A program made the translations under genes and the position numbers. From Whalleya microplaca (lineage: Eukaryota; Ascomycota; Sordariomycetes; Xylariales; Xylariaceae): a DNA stretch of 64,000 nucleotides. The stretch spans positions 62,001 through 126,000 of the forward strand of contig MU385731.1 in the NCBI GenBank assembly GCA_022497155.1, given 5' to 3'. Shown here in pieces: positions 24,497 through 37,535 of the stretch (position 1 is the stretch's first letter; the number at the start of each line of letters is the position of its first letter). The notes below the pieces were generated by a model, which worked only from the letters and a program-made list of their open reading frames with translations, ran no database searches and was not told the DNA's origin.

Positions 24497-26006
24497 GATC
24501 GGGTATTCATCAAATGGTTATGCGTAGCCATCAAGGTAGGTAAGGCGGGGCCGAGGGCTGAGGGCTGAGGGCTGAGAGTTGGAGGATGGTTGATGATTAG
24601 TTGGATGGTTAGTTAGCTGGTTAGGTTCCAAGCTCTGGATTCAGCCTTGCGATGATTTGATTTGAGTGCCGAAGTGGGGACTTGGAGACTGGCTGACTGG
24701 GAAGGAGAAAGGGACTTTTTCTCTGCGGCTCTTTTTATCGGCTCTTTATCGGCTAACTGGGGGTAGGCATTGGCTAACTGGGGTAGGTGCAAGTAGTCAG
24801 GGGTAGGGGTCGTTCCTTGCAGATGCGCGCCCGCAGGCTACCGCAGGCCCGACACTAAAACCCCGCTAGCACGCCAGCTAGGCTGCTAGTAGCCACTTGG
24901 CCTGCTTGGCTGCTTGGCTGCTTGGCGTGGTCTAGATCCTGAATGCTGCCCTCGTATCGTTCGATGTTGGTAAGCTGGATCAAAGCATTGTCTATGCAAA
25001 AGAACATCCATCAGTCTAGTAAACGCCCTATTCCCAGACTCTTCTGCTATTATTCATGAATATGTTATGATGTGTTGTGATATATATATTATAATATGTG
25101 AGTTATAACTTCGATCACTTGGACGCAATTCTAAATTTACCTATATCTGTGCCGCGGTACGGGAGTATGAGGCAATGCAACCTTATTAGGTATAGGTAAG
25201 GTACCCGTTGGTTCTCCTATTACATGCGTATGTATGCAGACGAGCGGTTAGAGAGAACCTTAGATAAGTCTGAAAGTGCATGTATAGAGTTCTCGTGAGA
25301 GAGGAGCCGAGGAGCAGATAAAACAATCAAGACACAACTATGACGCATTGCTACCTCGGGATAATGCCTCGCTGCACGTCGTCTATTATCTGTGAATGAC
25401 AGGTTACTTTCGGCTGACAAGGCGACTATACTACGTAGAAACAGGTTTGTATACAAGCGTGTCACATTAGTAAGATGCTGAAATAGGGAAACGCTGGGTT
25501 GTATACAAACTGTATGCGTATGAATACCCGGAATGGAAAAACATCGGTACATGTCAATATAAGATCGCGGAATTATCTATTCTCTACCATAGTATATCTG
25601 ATCCTCACATTAGCTTGTCAATCTCGCATAGCGGATATATTATTGGTCAAAGTTTAGCTTGCGTAGAAGCAGAAGTGAAAGTGAAAGTGAAAGTACTTAA
25701 AGCTATACGAATTAAGCCGATCAACAGAACCACAGACGTATGTTTGATTCGTCGGCACACTCGTAATCCAGCTGTCAAGTCATTAAAGATCTCGCCGAAC
25801 GTTGATTCTCTTACTAATAATTTACGCATGTATGTAGCTCTGGGATGGGGAATGGCCTCAACTCTTCGCGGTCGCATGAGTTTAGGACGGAATATGGCCG
25901 AATTCGCTTCATCCCAAACCACATCGGGTTAGGAGGCCTCAGGGTATTCTCAAGGCTGTCAGGGCACTCTCAGGGTCACAGTGGTATCTTCAATGGAGCA
26001 CGTGTA
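24497..26006. other. GPI2 upstream region with short tandem repeats
   Basis: About 1.5 kb. The first 400 bases contain a tandem GAGGGCT array (24552-24576) and three copies of CTGCTTGG at 24902-24925, probably within the GPI2 5' UTR and promoter. The rest has frames of up to 110 codons (for example 25220-25552 minus), none recognisable. Confidence 0.45.
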
Positions 26007-26476
26007 CAATCCACAGGGATTATAAACGTTATTTTTCTACTTCTCCACACACCCTCCTGCTATTGGCTGCATCCATCAATCTTGTACCGCATTATACAAT
26101 TTGTATGCGAATCTACATACTTAATAATCTATTTTATCGCTATTTACCTCCTGAGCTTTGTAGCGCTGCTTGCAGCCACAACCCCCCTGAAATCTGGCAA
26201 TATAGTGAACCACGCTTCCTGAATAGCCTCTTATAGCCTGCAACTCCTTTAGTATTAATTATCTAATTGATAATTATTATTAAGCTAGCTTTCCATTTAA
26301 AATTACTCGTTTTTAATAAGGTCTAAAAGTTGTTACTATTATGCTTCGGATATGTACATTCTCTATATAAATTGTATGGTATGGTACATGGCCAAGGGAT
26401 GCAGCCAATAGCAGCAGGATGTATGGAGTTGTGTGGGGGCAACTTGAGAAATAACGTTTATAATCCCTGTGGATTG
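26007..26476. mobile_element. MITE-like element with long inverted repeats, 470 bp
   Basis: Starts CAATCCACAGGGATTATAA and ends with its reverse complement, flanked on both sides by TA (26005-26006 and 26477-26478). The arms, roughly 26007-26120 and 26350-26476, stay alignable over about 100 bases; both include CTGCTATTGGCTGCATCC (as complement on the right), with scattered differences. The centre, about 26120-26350, is AT-rich and has no coding potential. TA duplication and long terminal inverted repeats fit a non-autonomous Tc1/mariner-type element. Its repeat is unrelated to that of the element at 17212-19461. Confidence 0.8.
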
Positions 26477-28534
26477 TAAAACTTCCAGTTTTACATACCT
26501 TGTACAAATCATGTTCAAGCCAAGGACATTACATTTCGGGCATTTCTCCATGGGCGCTACGTTTCTTACGACTGCATCTTACCACAATGATACATGGACG
26601 AAACCCAGGTCTAGTCGAACTATGGGCTGATTCGTTTCTCGACATCGTTCAAGTGCGTTCGAGTGCATCGAGAGTGGATGTGCACGAATGTCTCGAAGGT
26701 TTGACCAGTATTTCCGCGGTGGTGTCTGATTCAGAACAGATGCAAGCCCCGATGTGCCTAGACTCCCGACTACGATGGAAGTAGGATGTAGAAGAGCTTT
26801 AGCTGCTTTGGCTCCTTTGGCTGGAACAAGCTTTTGCCCTGTCTATCTATTTTTATTAAGCTAGAGACATCAGGGGTCTAGGCCAACCTCAGTACTATGT
26901 AGGTAAAGCCGCATTGCTTACCCTGATGCTTACCGCACTAGCTGATCTATTAGGTTAGGCTCGTCTCAATGCTCATCGACATACTCCAATTGTGTCATCA
27001 AATCTGGTTATTATGATAGTTCATTTCTCTCATTCCAGTTCTTCGAGTTTGCTGCCGATCATAAGATATGAATAGTAATTAAGGATGTGAATGGGTGCAA
27101 GGTAAGTTGCATGACAAAGCTTAGTTGAGCCAAGCGATCTACTATATCGTATGTATGGTACCTATGTTGGTGCAAGGCGAAGCGAGGCACATTGGGGAGC
27201 TCCCTGCTCTTCTTCAGAGAGTCACTCTGGCTGTCTGGTTGAGCGGGGTGCGTCATAGCAATCAACGTCAATGCACTACTACTACATAGTACATACTACT
27301 ACATAGCACATACATATTACAGTTTACCTACGCCCGGATCTCATCCTGCTAGGGCTCTGCCTGCTTAGCGCTGGCTCCCTACGTCCCCATTAGGTACCAG
27401 ACCGGCACATCTGTTGGATCCCAGCTGTCTATATGAAGTAGCAGTATGCCGATCCCCAGTTCCTACTCCGTTCGTACATGCTACCTAACTCCGTATGCCT
27501 ACACACATTCGGTTCTATTGGCGAGAGGATCGTGTTACTTTTGACCTTGTCCTGACACAATAATCTCCTGGAACCTTCAAATAGCTTCCACCAGCCAGCC
27601 ATGTGCTATGTAAAACATAGGGAATTATAACACTACCTTACACATACTGCATACATACATATGTATGTACCTGCAAGAGCAAATTCAGCTCTTCGTATAG
27701 GTCATACATATATAAACTGACAGCTTGGCATAGTCCGATCGTCCAGGACTCCAGGACTCCAGGACTCCAGTTCCGTCCCGCAACCTTCTTCGAGCTACTG
27801 TACATACACAGTAGAACAACAACATCCCCACGTGCTAACGAGCTAACTGCATTATCTGTGACTGCTGTGCCGTTCACGCCGCTCGTGCCGTTCACTACTG
27901 CTCACTACTGCGTCATTCGAAGGAGATAGGTCACTGGAAATAAACGCCTTGCTACCTATTATACATACAGCTTCGGCCGACAGAGTACGCTTTACGGATA
28001 CATACCTCACAAAAAGTTACCACTTGGCCAAATCCATCCGGTATGACCAAAGCGGCAATGATTTGAACAGAACCGTCGAACGCCTGAACATCTACTTATA
28101 TACATATCCATACACAAATTCAACAAGTCTGCAAGTCTGCAACTCCTCCCGGTCCTCCCTTTTCTCTCACCATTTATTCATTTATTCATTTAATCATCTC
28201 CTTTCGACCCTCCGATCGCCATTTACGGAAATTCATATATCTGGAGGTCCAACCACGCCCCAAAGCAATTGGCAAATTGCAGATCCCGCTGCGCATTAAT
28301 CTTCCCCGCGTTCCTGGCATTTTAGTTGGAGGCTTAATCGATCGCCAAGATAAAGGCCTTACGAATCACCCTTACACTGCTACTACCATAACATACGTTC
28401 GCACGACATATCTCCACGCAAGCTCTCCTTTTGCAAAATCACTTCCAGATATTCATTTGTTGCTCGTTATCGAGAAACCATCATACTTTATCATCTAGCT
28501 CGGATTTCCTGGGCAGATATATCAATTTTCAACC
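26477..28534. other. Spacer with microsatellite-like repeats
   Basis: About 2.1 kb without a recognisable gene. A 17-bp unit ACTACTACATAGTACAT occurs twice in tandem at 27278-27311 with one mismatch, and CCAGGACT repeats three and a half times at 27743-27770. The last 500 bases are pyrimidine-rich, as is common in fungal promoters and 5' leaders, and precede the gene at 28535. Confidence 0.5.
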
Positions 28535-29309
28535 ATGAAGCTGCAGACAGCTCTATCTACCTTGACCTTCTCGGTCTGGGCTCTTGCAGCTCCCATCGCG
28601 ACCCGAACAGGTGCATCGATCCCGGTGTTGCAAACCCCATCTCGGTCTAAAATCCAACATCTTACACCCTCAAAAGCATCAATTGCAGCGCACTCCGACT
28701 TTCAGGGCGCAATCAATAACCAGCGTGTCCAACTGCCAGACAACGCCGCGTCGCCCGACTCTTGGCAGACTCCTCACATTCTTTCCTTCATCTCCTCCCT
28801 GACTCGCCGCCCCAAGACCTCAACACCATTTGCGGAGTCGACTATCATGGGGGAAGAGACTCGAGCAAGCAGGGTCGACACAGAGCCACAGGAGACCATT
28901 GTCGAATTGGAAACAAAAGCGGAGCGCGAATCATGGACCTACCTTCCTTACCTCTCCGCTGAGGGCGTCCTATGTTTTCACCGTGTGCGAAATACACCCG
29001 ACATAGTAGTCGTCTCTATCGTACTCAGTTCTATGAGTACACTTCTCCTATGGCAATTATGGAGACTCGTCCAACTCAGGTATGGTCATTTATCATAACA
29101 AGATCTGTATACGCCCAGAAGCTAATTAAGAACCTAGGGTACGTTCTTACCGGAGTGGTAGTAAAAAGGGCGTAATTCGATTACAAGATGAGGAAAAAGC
29201 AACTCTTCCGCGAGAGCTGAGTGTTCAATGCGAATCATTAGTGCTACAGCCCGCTCCCGTGTTGAAGTCGACATCTAGCACCCTTGATGAGAAAGGTGTG
29301 CAGATATAA
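28535..29309 (+). CDS. Small single-pass membrane protein with signal peptide, unknown function
   Basis: Exon 1 is 28535-29079, the intron 29080-29137 (GTATGG...CTAG) and exon 2 is 29138-29309, giving 238 residues. The spliced frame ends in TAA at 29307-29309. Residues 1-19 (MKLQTALSTLTFSVWALAA) form a signal peptide. A polar, Ser/Thr/Pro-rich region without conserved cysteines follows. One membrane helix lies at about residues 155-175 (IVVVSIVLSSMSTLLLWQLW), then a basic stretch RVRSYRSGSKKG and an acidic tail form a likely cytosolic end. I do not recognise a family; the layout is that of a type I membrane protein. A pyrimidine-rich leader precedes the ATG. Confidence 0.65.
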
Positions 29310-31229
29310 CAGATTGGGAAGGGCATTTCCTTTTGTTGCGATACCACCCGGTTCGGCGTTTGGGGGATTGAGTTGGCATGCTCAAGTGCATTGGCATTGA
29401 TTTTGATTTTTGGTCGGAATCAGGAGGTTTCTGCGTGATCACAGCTCTGGCTGGGTTGCTCCGCACAGTTTTAAGAGGATGGCAAACTATAACAGTTGTC
29501 GGCATGAAGGAGACGGATAAGGGTCTAAGGGAATGCGGCGACTGCATTGCAGGAGGATGCAGGATGGCAGATGATCGTGCACATCCTTTCAGGGATAGGG
29601 GCACCTTGGAAGACCCGATAGGGCCAGTCCGACACCTGACGCCTGATGAATGCAATAAATTCATCAATTGAGACAGATATTTTCAATACGAGTCCATGTG
29701 CGCCGATGATTCAGAAGCCGCTGCCGCTTTTTGTACAAGGTGGACAATGTCCACTCTTGTCCTTCTCCGCGTGGGTACTTTGCCGGTGACTGCAATTGAA
29801 GACGCTCTCATTTGTTCCAACCAAAGCTTACCAAGTCATCACGAGAATGATAAAATGGAGTGAGTGTATGGCCACCATCACCCAATACAGCTGTAGCAAG
29901 ACATAATTGTCAATCATATTGATTTCTAGAAGAAAGCTAGCTAGGCATGCATTATGCGTACGAACGATTCACTGATTCTTCGCTTTTTACGATGGATGGG
30001 TCCTGCAGACAATCTGCAGGAGGCCGAAACCCTGTCCAATGGGCATCCCCGATCAGCGACAATTACATGATCTGTTATAGCCACATTGGGGAGGCTTGGA
30101 TCAGCTCCAATCATGTAAGAACTCGGTTCAATTTGGATATATTACAATTCATCAAGTGCATTCTGGAGTTCGGGTCCGTGACGTACAGCTAATAAGTTAC
30201 GCAGCATATCTCGACATACTTTACGTATGTACAATATATACCGGGACCTCCCGTTGTGCCGCATTCCTGTCATCATGAGATAGTTGGTCGTACAAAATCT
30301 CACTCTTCGCCCCCTAGAATGATTAGATCGCCATCCACGTGTTGCGGTCGCCGCTTCATGCCACTCCGACGCTTGCCTAAATGCAGGCGGGGGCAACGAA
30401 ATAAGATGAATCAAAAATCAAAAAGATAATAAAGCCGACCGCCTTTTCGACGGCCTGGCTCAGCTATAGGCTACTATGTATACCTACCTGTTTACGGAAA
30501 TACTCGGTCCCCAACGAAACATCATGCGGCATTCCCTCGAGGACATGGGATTCTGCAACTTACTTATAGTCAGGGTATAAACCAGTGTTAAACCACCCAT
30601 AAAGACGAGCTCCCCATCGTGATTGGCCCTGGCCGTGGCCCCCAAATGGGTCACCCTTGAAAGAGGCTAGGCTGTGTTTGAAGGTCATGCAGCCTGAGCC
30701 AGCCCCCCCGAGCCTCTTGAGCCCCTTGAGCCCCTTCAAACATACCTAACCTAGGTAAAGCTGCAGCTTAGAATGCATCTAGCTGTTAACCTGCAGACGA
30801 TGTTATGTAGGTGATGGTCTAGCTGCGCCTTGGAACAAGACGGTAGTCCCGTGAATTTTTATTACATAAGTGATAAAAAGCTATGTTGAAATGATTGTAA
30901 ATCCCGGCTCAGCTGACCTTCGAATGCTTTCTTCTCTTCCTACTTAATTTTCGTGACTCTTTGCGCAAAGTTTGGGTTTTCTAAACAATCAAACTCAATC
31001 TAAGAGTCACAGAGTTGGACAGAATTCTTGCCAAACTACCTCGACTGAGTCAAGTCTAATAAAAACTGAGGAAAATATTATAATAAATAGTCCTCCACTG
31101 CAATTCGAGGGGCTGGTTGAAGTACCCCGCAATCTTGACCTATCGCCGAACCATTTATACATTCAGCCACTATTCCGTTGAGCTTCCAGCTAGGTCGCTA
31201 GCTTTAACTCATAAAATAATTTTCAAATA
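29310..31229. other. Spacer between membrane protein and annexin genes
   Basis: About 1.9 kb. Overlapping frames at 29275-29671 (130 codons minus, 97 plus) lie in the 3' flank of the preceding gene and have no recognisable domain. A short GAGCCCCTT repeat sits at about 30710-30740. The final few hundred bases precede the annexin start codon. Confidence 0.45.
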
Positions 31230-33652
31230 ATGTCTCTACACGTGGGTGAAGGCGGACACCGCGGCCGTTCGCGGTCGCCCGCGCCTCCCAGTGAAGATCG
31301 TGGCCATGGCCGGCGGCGAGCAGAATCCCCCTCCATAATAGACGCGGTGCGAATGCCTTCTCCACCGGCGGGTTTCAGCTACGACGACGCCGCGCCACCC
31401 CGCAGACCACCCATCCAGCCCATCGATCGCAATGGCCACAACGGCCACCGAGACTCGTACCGTGTCGCGACGCCCACGGACGAGTCCAGCTACTATCACC
31501 TCAGCCGCGAGTCTCTGAACAGCGATGAACGCTCACTGTACTCGCGGCGTAAGGAACAGCGGAAGTCCAGAGGCGATGTGGACATCGTCGATGCTGTGCA
31601 GGAGAAGCTGCGGCTCGGCGCCGATGCATTGCTCCCAGCCAAATATGCGAGCGCGAACGAACCCGCGCGACAGAGGAAAAAGGAGCGCAAGAAGGAGAAG
31701 CTAGAGAACGATCTCGCATATGGCAGCACCTCCTCTCTCGCAAGTGCGAGTCCGCACCCTGCTGCCCAGCCTTCGCCCTCACATTCGGGCAGCTTCAATT
31801 ACGTCATGCCCGGCCAGTGGGACCACGATAGGGTGGAAGGGATGCCGTACTCCCACGTGGAACCAGACTACCACCCTCCCCTTCCCACCAGACCAGACGC
31901 GAAGTACAAGCGCAGCTCCTATGGGGCCGACCCCAGGTATTCTGGCCCCAACGTCTTAACGGTCGAGCCCAGATCGGATGGCCGTGGGGGCCTCTCACCT
32001 AGGCCGCCCACGGGGCGCATGTCCACCTTGAGCGTCAACACGGGGCACCACCACACAGGTTCTTCGTCCCTCTCCGCGGCGCCGCCCTCGCCGCTCCTGG
32101 AGTCGTACCACGGGACGTACCAGTCTATGTCACCAATGCCATCACCGCTCCTCCTCGCCTCCGACGGGCCGCGGACCTCGGATTACATCGAGCCACTATC
32201 GCCGAGCCTGTCCGACGGCGAGGGCGGCGAGAAGAAGAAGCGCCGCGCACGGTTCCACGACCCCGTGGACGACGCGGCGCGGCTAGCGCAGGCGCTGAAG
32301 GGCGACCGGCGCGCGCCGGACACGGAGCCGCTGATCGAGATCCTGCCGGGGATGTCGCACGAGCAGATCATGTCGCTGCGGACGGAGTACAAGCGCCTCG
32401 TCAAAACGGGACCGGACCGCAAGGGGGTGAACGTGGCGAAGCACATCCGGGCGCGGCTGAAGGACGAGGACGCGAACTTGATGAAGGCGTGCTACGCGGT
32501 GGCGCTGGGGCGGTGGGAGAGCGAGGCGTACTGGGCGAACTTCTGGTACCAGGGGGACAAGACGCGGCGCGAGCTGCTGATCGAGAGCCTGATGGGGCGC
32601 CCCAACGACGAGGTCGCGCGCATCAAGGACGCCTTCATGGACAAGAAGTACCGCGACTCGCTGTCGCTGTGCATGAAGACCGAGCTCAAGGAGGACAAGT
32701 TCAAGCGCGCCGTGCTCATGGTCCTCGACGAGCGCCGCATGGAGGACCTCGATGGCTACGGGCGCCCGCTGCCCGTCGATCGTAGGATGGTCCAGGATGA
32801 TGTCGAAGCGCTTTATGAGGCTGTCCATCGCGAGAAGGGCGGCGAGTCCGCTATGATTCAGATTGTGGTCTTGCGCAGCGATAACCACCTTCGTGATGTC
32901 CTGAGGCTGTATGAGAAGACCTTTGGAAGTAACTTCGCTCGGGACGCGTTGAAGAAGAGTGGAAACCTTGTGGTGAGTACTTACTATATCTTCTTGCACT
33001 TCCTCTTCTTGCTACGAATATATATGAGCGAATGAAACAGCTGCTAACACATTCCCAGGGCGAGCTCCTAGCCCACATCCTCAACGGCATAATCAACAAG
33101 CCAGTGCGCGACGCGCTCCTCCTGCACCACGCGCTGACGGCCTCCCGGCGCGACAACCTCCGCCACGAGCTCCTAACCTCACGCCTCGTGCGCTTCCACT
33201 GGGACCGCGCGCACCTGGCGGCGGTGAAGCGCGCCTTCCGCGAGCGCTACAACCAGGACCTCGCGGACGCCGTGCGCGACGGCACGAGCGGCGACTGGGG
33301 CCTGTTCTGCCAGCAGCTCGTCGTCACGCGCATGCCCGACGACGTCAAGCGGTTCGACCGCGTCGAGGTCGTGCGCGAGGTCGCGCGGGATGACGGTGAG
33401 GGACACCGGGAGCGCGAGAGGGAGAGGGAGAGGGAAAGGGAGGAGAGGCTGCGGGAGCGGGAACGCGAGCTCGATCGCGAGAGGGAGCGTGAGAGTGAGC
33501 GCGAGCGGAGGAGCGAGAAGAAGAGGGATAAGGAGAAGAGACGGAGTGGCGATGGGTTGCTCGCTGTGAAGGATAGTAAGCATAGGGATAGCAGCCGTAG
33601 TCGGGAGAGGAGCCGGAGTCGGAGTGGGAGTCATAGTCATAGACGGGAGTAG
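31230..33652 (+). CDS. anxC4: Annexin C4-like protein with RE/RS-rich tail
   Basis: Annexins bind acidic phospholipids; the fungal C4 group has diverged repeats and long disordered ends, and its role is poorly known. Exon 1 is 31230-32972, the intron 32973-33058 (GTGAGT...CCCAG) and exon 2 is 33059-33652, giving 778 residues. Residues 1 to about 365 are disordered, rich in Pro, Ser and Arg. The annexin-type helical core runs from about 370 to 710, with repeat starts such as ILPGMSHEQIMSLRTEYKRL, and KHIRARLKDED, LIESLMGRPNDEVARIKDAF and LRDVLRLYEKTFG typical of the fold. The tail is a long Arg-Glu repeat (bases 33408-33500) followed by RS dipeptides, resembling the tails of RNA-associated proteins. 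The classical GxGT-(38)-D/E calcium sites are not evident, so Ca2+ binding is doubtful. The core is strongly GC-rich. Confidence 0.82.
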
Positions 33653-34850
33653 AGTTGTTGATTGTCATCATCTTGCGAGGTGGTCGTGGTAATGGATGCA
33701 TATCGCATTGGCTTAGCCTTGGTTAGAGTCTTCGATATATAGATTGGGTAGTTTTAAGTATGAGAGCGGCCCAGGGGTTGATACCTACCTAGAAAGGAGC
33801 ATCTTTTCCCTGGCTTTTGTGTTTGGCATCGGTTTAGATGTTACCATAATGAGCGATCTTTCTTCAACTTACATATACATATGATATACGCACCTTAGGT
33901 TCGGTTAGATCTAGGCAGAATGGAAGAATACCAACCAATACAATGCAACAGCCAGTAGTGTTTCAACTGCGTGGATGGCTATTGAAGTGACCTACCTCAC
34001 GATGAACTTCAATCGTAGAAGAGAGTAAGAAAGTCTGACAGAGGTCCGGCCACGGACAGGCTACGTGGTAGGTATGATAAGTGTGTAGGGCAACATCCAT
34101 TCCCAAGATCGGTCGAGTGGTGCTTTGGGACGATTTGGACTATGGGAAACTACACATACCATTTCAAGTAGACTTTTCCCTTTATTTCTTAGGAAAATTC
34201 TCGCCAAGGAACTCAATATGGTAGTTCGTATTATCTGTAGCCTTCCAGAACTTCCCAAGTCTGAGTATTGATGAATTTATCAGCATAAGGTTTGGGGATT
34301 TTATGTAATATGAATATCGTGTCTCCAGGCCCTTTGTGTGTTGGAAGTTTAGCATCTGCTTCTGCAGAAATATCTAGATATGGTGGCTATTGCCAGGTGT
34401 CAGTCTTAGATATGAGACTACGCAACAGATTTAAGACTTATTTCGTTGTTCTAGCATTGATATTCTAAGACGTTCAGAAAGTTGATAACACAAAGCTACA
34501 GATGCTGGAAAGCAATGCGCATATGTGTCGCTACACTTATCATTTATGCCGCTTTTGATAAGCTGAAGATGTTGTTTGATTGAAAACAAGGTAGTCAGCT
34601 AGTATTCGACTTTGTTATGTTGCTGCTGGGCTTGCCCAGGAGGTTCGGTACTTTAATAACAAAGACGTAGACAACGTAACAGCTAGAAACTGATATGCGA
34701 ATTTTATATGTCCCAATTACGTGGCGGATTGAATCATATAAATGGACGGCCAATCTTCTTCTAAGCTTGATTCTACTGCGATCCTAACAACACCAAGCAA
34801 CAGTCCATCGACTCACCCACATATCAGTATCGCCAAAATTTGCAGCTAAA
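33653..34850. other. Spacer between annexin and BTB genes
   Basis: About 1.2 kb with no open frame of interest (65 codons at most). It contains the annexin 3' UTR and the promoter of the BTB gene. No repeat or RNA gene is visible. Confidence 0.45.
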
Positions 34851-35886
34851 ATGGCTGCGGCAGATAGCTCAATTTCTGTCGAAGCTGGACGCCCGAAATT
34901 TTTTCAACATGATGAGAGGTGGGCTATCCTCATGTAATTATGAGAGCGAATATTGTAAGACTAATATATTAGCCCCAGGCTTCTGACAAGTGGTTTCCTC
35001 TCAGATGTTGAAGTGCAATGTGGGACCCGAACTTGGAAACTACACAAGGTTATCCTGAGCTCCCGATGTGTGTGGTTCAATAAAGCACTTAACGGAAAAT
35101 TCAGTGTTCGCATAGCTCATCGTCGAACACTAGAACTGTAAGCTGATCGAGTGTTCAGGAGGCCGAGTCTGGCATCGTGAAGATCCAGGACTTTGAAGCA
35201 GACCAAATAGATGATTTGCTCAAGTTCATCTATACTGGAGGTGAGCCTAATCCATCATTCCTGTCGTGTATATTTATTGATTATGGATAGTTTTATCTAT
35301 CAAGGATCAAGATGAGCAAGGCGTTTTCGCTGCTCCAATCAAGCATTATGAAACAGGGGACTACTTCCTCATGCCCGAGCTCTGCGAAGATGCTCTGGCT
35401 CGCCTGAAGCAGGAGCTCGACACAGCTGCGCGCACTCTTCAATGTGCAAAGATGCAAAGTTATTGCAACTCATACGAAGATTATCATTATGAAAGGCAAC
35501 ACTCAAAGGATATCCGCTTGAGCAACAAATTCTACGAAGCGGTCAAGATCGTTTATCAACATAAGAGCCTGTCCAAAGTGGATGCGTTGCGCGGATTATT
35601 CGTTTCGTTCTTCTCCAAGACAGGACTATACCACATGGCCAAACAGAACAATGGATCAAACACTCTAACTGAGGTGCCACAATTCGCCAGTGAATTATTG
35701 ATGGAAGGCGGAGGCTGCGCAATAGACCTCTCCAACGTACACTACCCATCCAGCTGCACAAAGTGTAACATTAGACCTTTCGAAAAGGCGTGTGGGCATT
35801 TCGAGAAAGTGCGATTGGCAAGCTCAAACAAAAAAACCCTTCAAGTTCAAGCTTACTGTCAGGCTTGCGCTGCCAATATAGCCTGA
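34851..35886 (+). CDS. BTB/POZ domain protein
   Basis: BTB domains mediate dimerisation and often recruit cullin-3. Exons are 34851-34918, 34979-35105, 35159-35240 and 35291-35886, together 873 bases or 290 residues. The N-terminal BTB core reads LLTSGFLSDVEVQCG, TWKLHKVILSSRCVWFNKAL, then EAESGIVKIQDFEADQIDDL and LKFIYTG, the usual order of BTB strands and helices. GDYFLMPELCEDALARL closes the domain, as in many fungal BTB proteins. The C-terminal part has four or more cysteines in CTKCNIRPFEKACGHF and YCQACAANIA, suggesting a small metal-binding unit. Intron 2 (35106-35158) would use the weak donor GTTCGC; a GTGTTC donor two bases upstream breaks the frame. The product family is clear, the partner unknown. 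Confidence 0.8.
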
Positions 35887-37209
35887 GGATGGCAGGGTAT
35901 GTCTACCAGGAGAAAGAATGTGCATAACATGTTGAAAGCCTCATTTGTGAGGAATAGATGCAGAGACGAGTTGCTGGTCGTCCCTGTTGGCCGCTCTAGA
36001 TACAACGTCGATACGATACGAGCTAAAGCACGAGTGTCACTTTGGCATTCTAACATGTACATAATTTACACATACATCATGACGAAGAGACGTTGGTCTA
36101 GAGAAGAATAAAAACGAAATCTCCTTTGCTACTCAAGTCGTAGATCCCAAGTAGATGATCTAAGAAAAGTGCTTCAGTGAAACCTTAGGTGTGCTAGCTA
36201 CGCCGATGTCTATGTGAGCTAAGACAAAAATGCATGTAATGGGATGTCTGTCACAGAGTATATAGGCGCTATTATCTGATCGGTAATAGCGGTATTGTTT
36301 TTGCCACAATGTCTTTATTTTGCCTACTTTTACTAGTGAGAAACATACAGAGCTAGGACTGCCGAAAATAGCCACTTCTTGTACTAATTAGAAAAGATAC
36401 GAGTAGCTAGAGATGACAGTCTGGAAAATGTTAAACCAGGTACTCCCTAATTCGCTCACGATGAGATTATTGCTGCCACCTACAAGAAGGCCAGGACGTC
36501 TTCTTGTTCTTGGCTCGATGTTGTAAAACCCGATTTCGCACTCTGTCCACGGGAAGACGAAAGTGTGTCTATAGATATATTGTACTAAGTATAACCCAGA
36601 CCATGTCCACAATGAACGACTCGAATGGTCTTACAACCTTTGAATAAATGATAATTTGAAATGAGACCAATAGATCGAATATTCATCTCAGCATATGGTA
36701 TATGGAAGACTTGAACATTCCGTATCATGAAATTTGAAATTTCTACCTAGTTTTGGGGAACGAGTGAATAGCTTGGAGCAGATGCAGACATCTTCGAAGG
36801 ATACTTGGCAAGATGTCAATATTCCACTACCCTACTTGTTTCAATTTAAATGGCCTGCTGGAAATACACGCAGAACTATTTACTATGTAATGTAGAACCT
36901 CTTGGAAATCCTCAAATATCGAGGGTAGTCTTCGGCAAATATGAGTCATTCCAAGCCATCTTCACTTTATAAACATCTATAAATTTCAATATCTCAAAAG
37001 CGCCTATATTGTGTCAAGGCAGCGTCCTTCTCATTGCTAACAATCCACGAGCTCAAATTTGCAAGACCGTTGCGGTATCCTAAGAAATACAGATATGCTA
37101 CTCGGTTTTGTTTTGCTGCTATTGGTATTATTAAGCATGCCTGATGTTTTAAGCGCCTATAACAAGAAAACTGAAACTTACTTGAAGCGATATTTTGGAT
37201 GAAAGTAGC
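35887..37209. other. Spacer downstream of the BTB gene
   Basis: About 1.3 kb with short frames only (74 codons at most). I see no domain, RNA gene or repeat. Confidence 0.45.
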
Positions 37210-37329
37210 CTAAAAACAACTATTCTTCTTGCAAACGTTTTCACCATCCTGAGTAAAAGTTTGTCAGAATTCCATATTATAGGACATAGTTATGTTTCCA
37301 CTTAGACAAAAAAAAATTTCTTTTTTTTT

Positions 37330-37376
<47 letters not shown>

Positions 37377-37499
37377 AAAAAGAAAGTTGAGGGTGGTGTT
37401 TAAAAAAAAAAAGAAGACAAAAGAAAGGTGAGTGGGGAGGGGGGTGGTNNNNNNNNNNCCCGGCGCGCCCCCCCCCCCCCCCCCCCCGGGCCCCCCCCG

Positions 37500-37535
<36 letters not shown>

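Noticed and set aside
25680..25694. GTGAAA short tandem (CRISPR-like impression)
   Set aside because: Only three to four 6-base units; no spaced direct repeats, and CRISPR arrays do not occur in fungal nuclear DNA.
29275..29671. Overlapping 97- and 130-codon frames downstream of the small membrane protein
   Set aside because: Opposite strands over the same bases with no recognisable domain; one overlaps the last exon of a better-supported gene.
32283..32999. 238-codon minus-strand frame
   Set aside because: Antisense shadow of the GC-rich annexin core.
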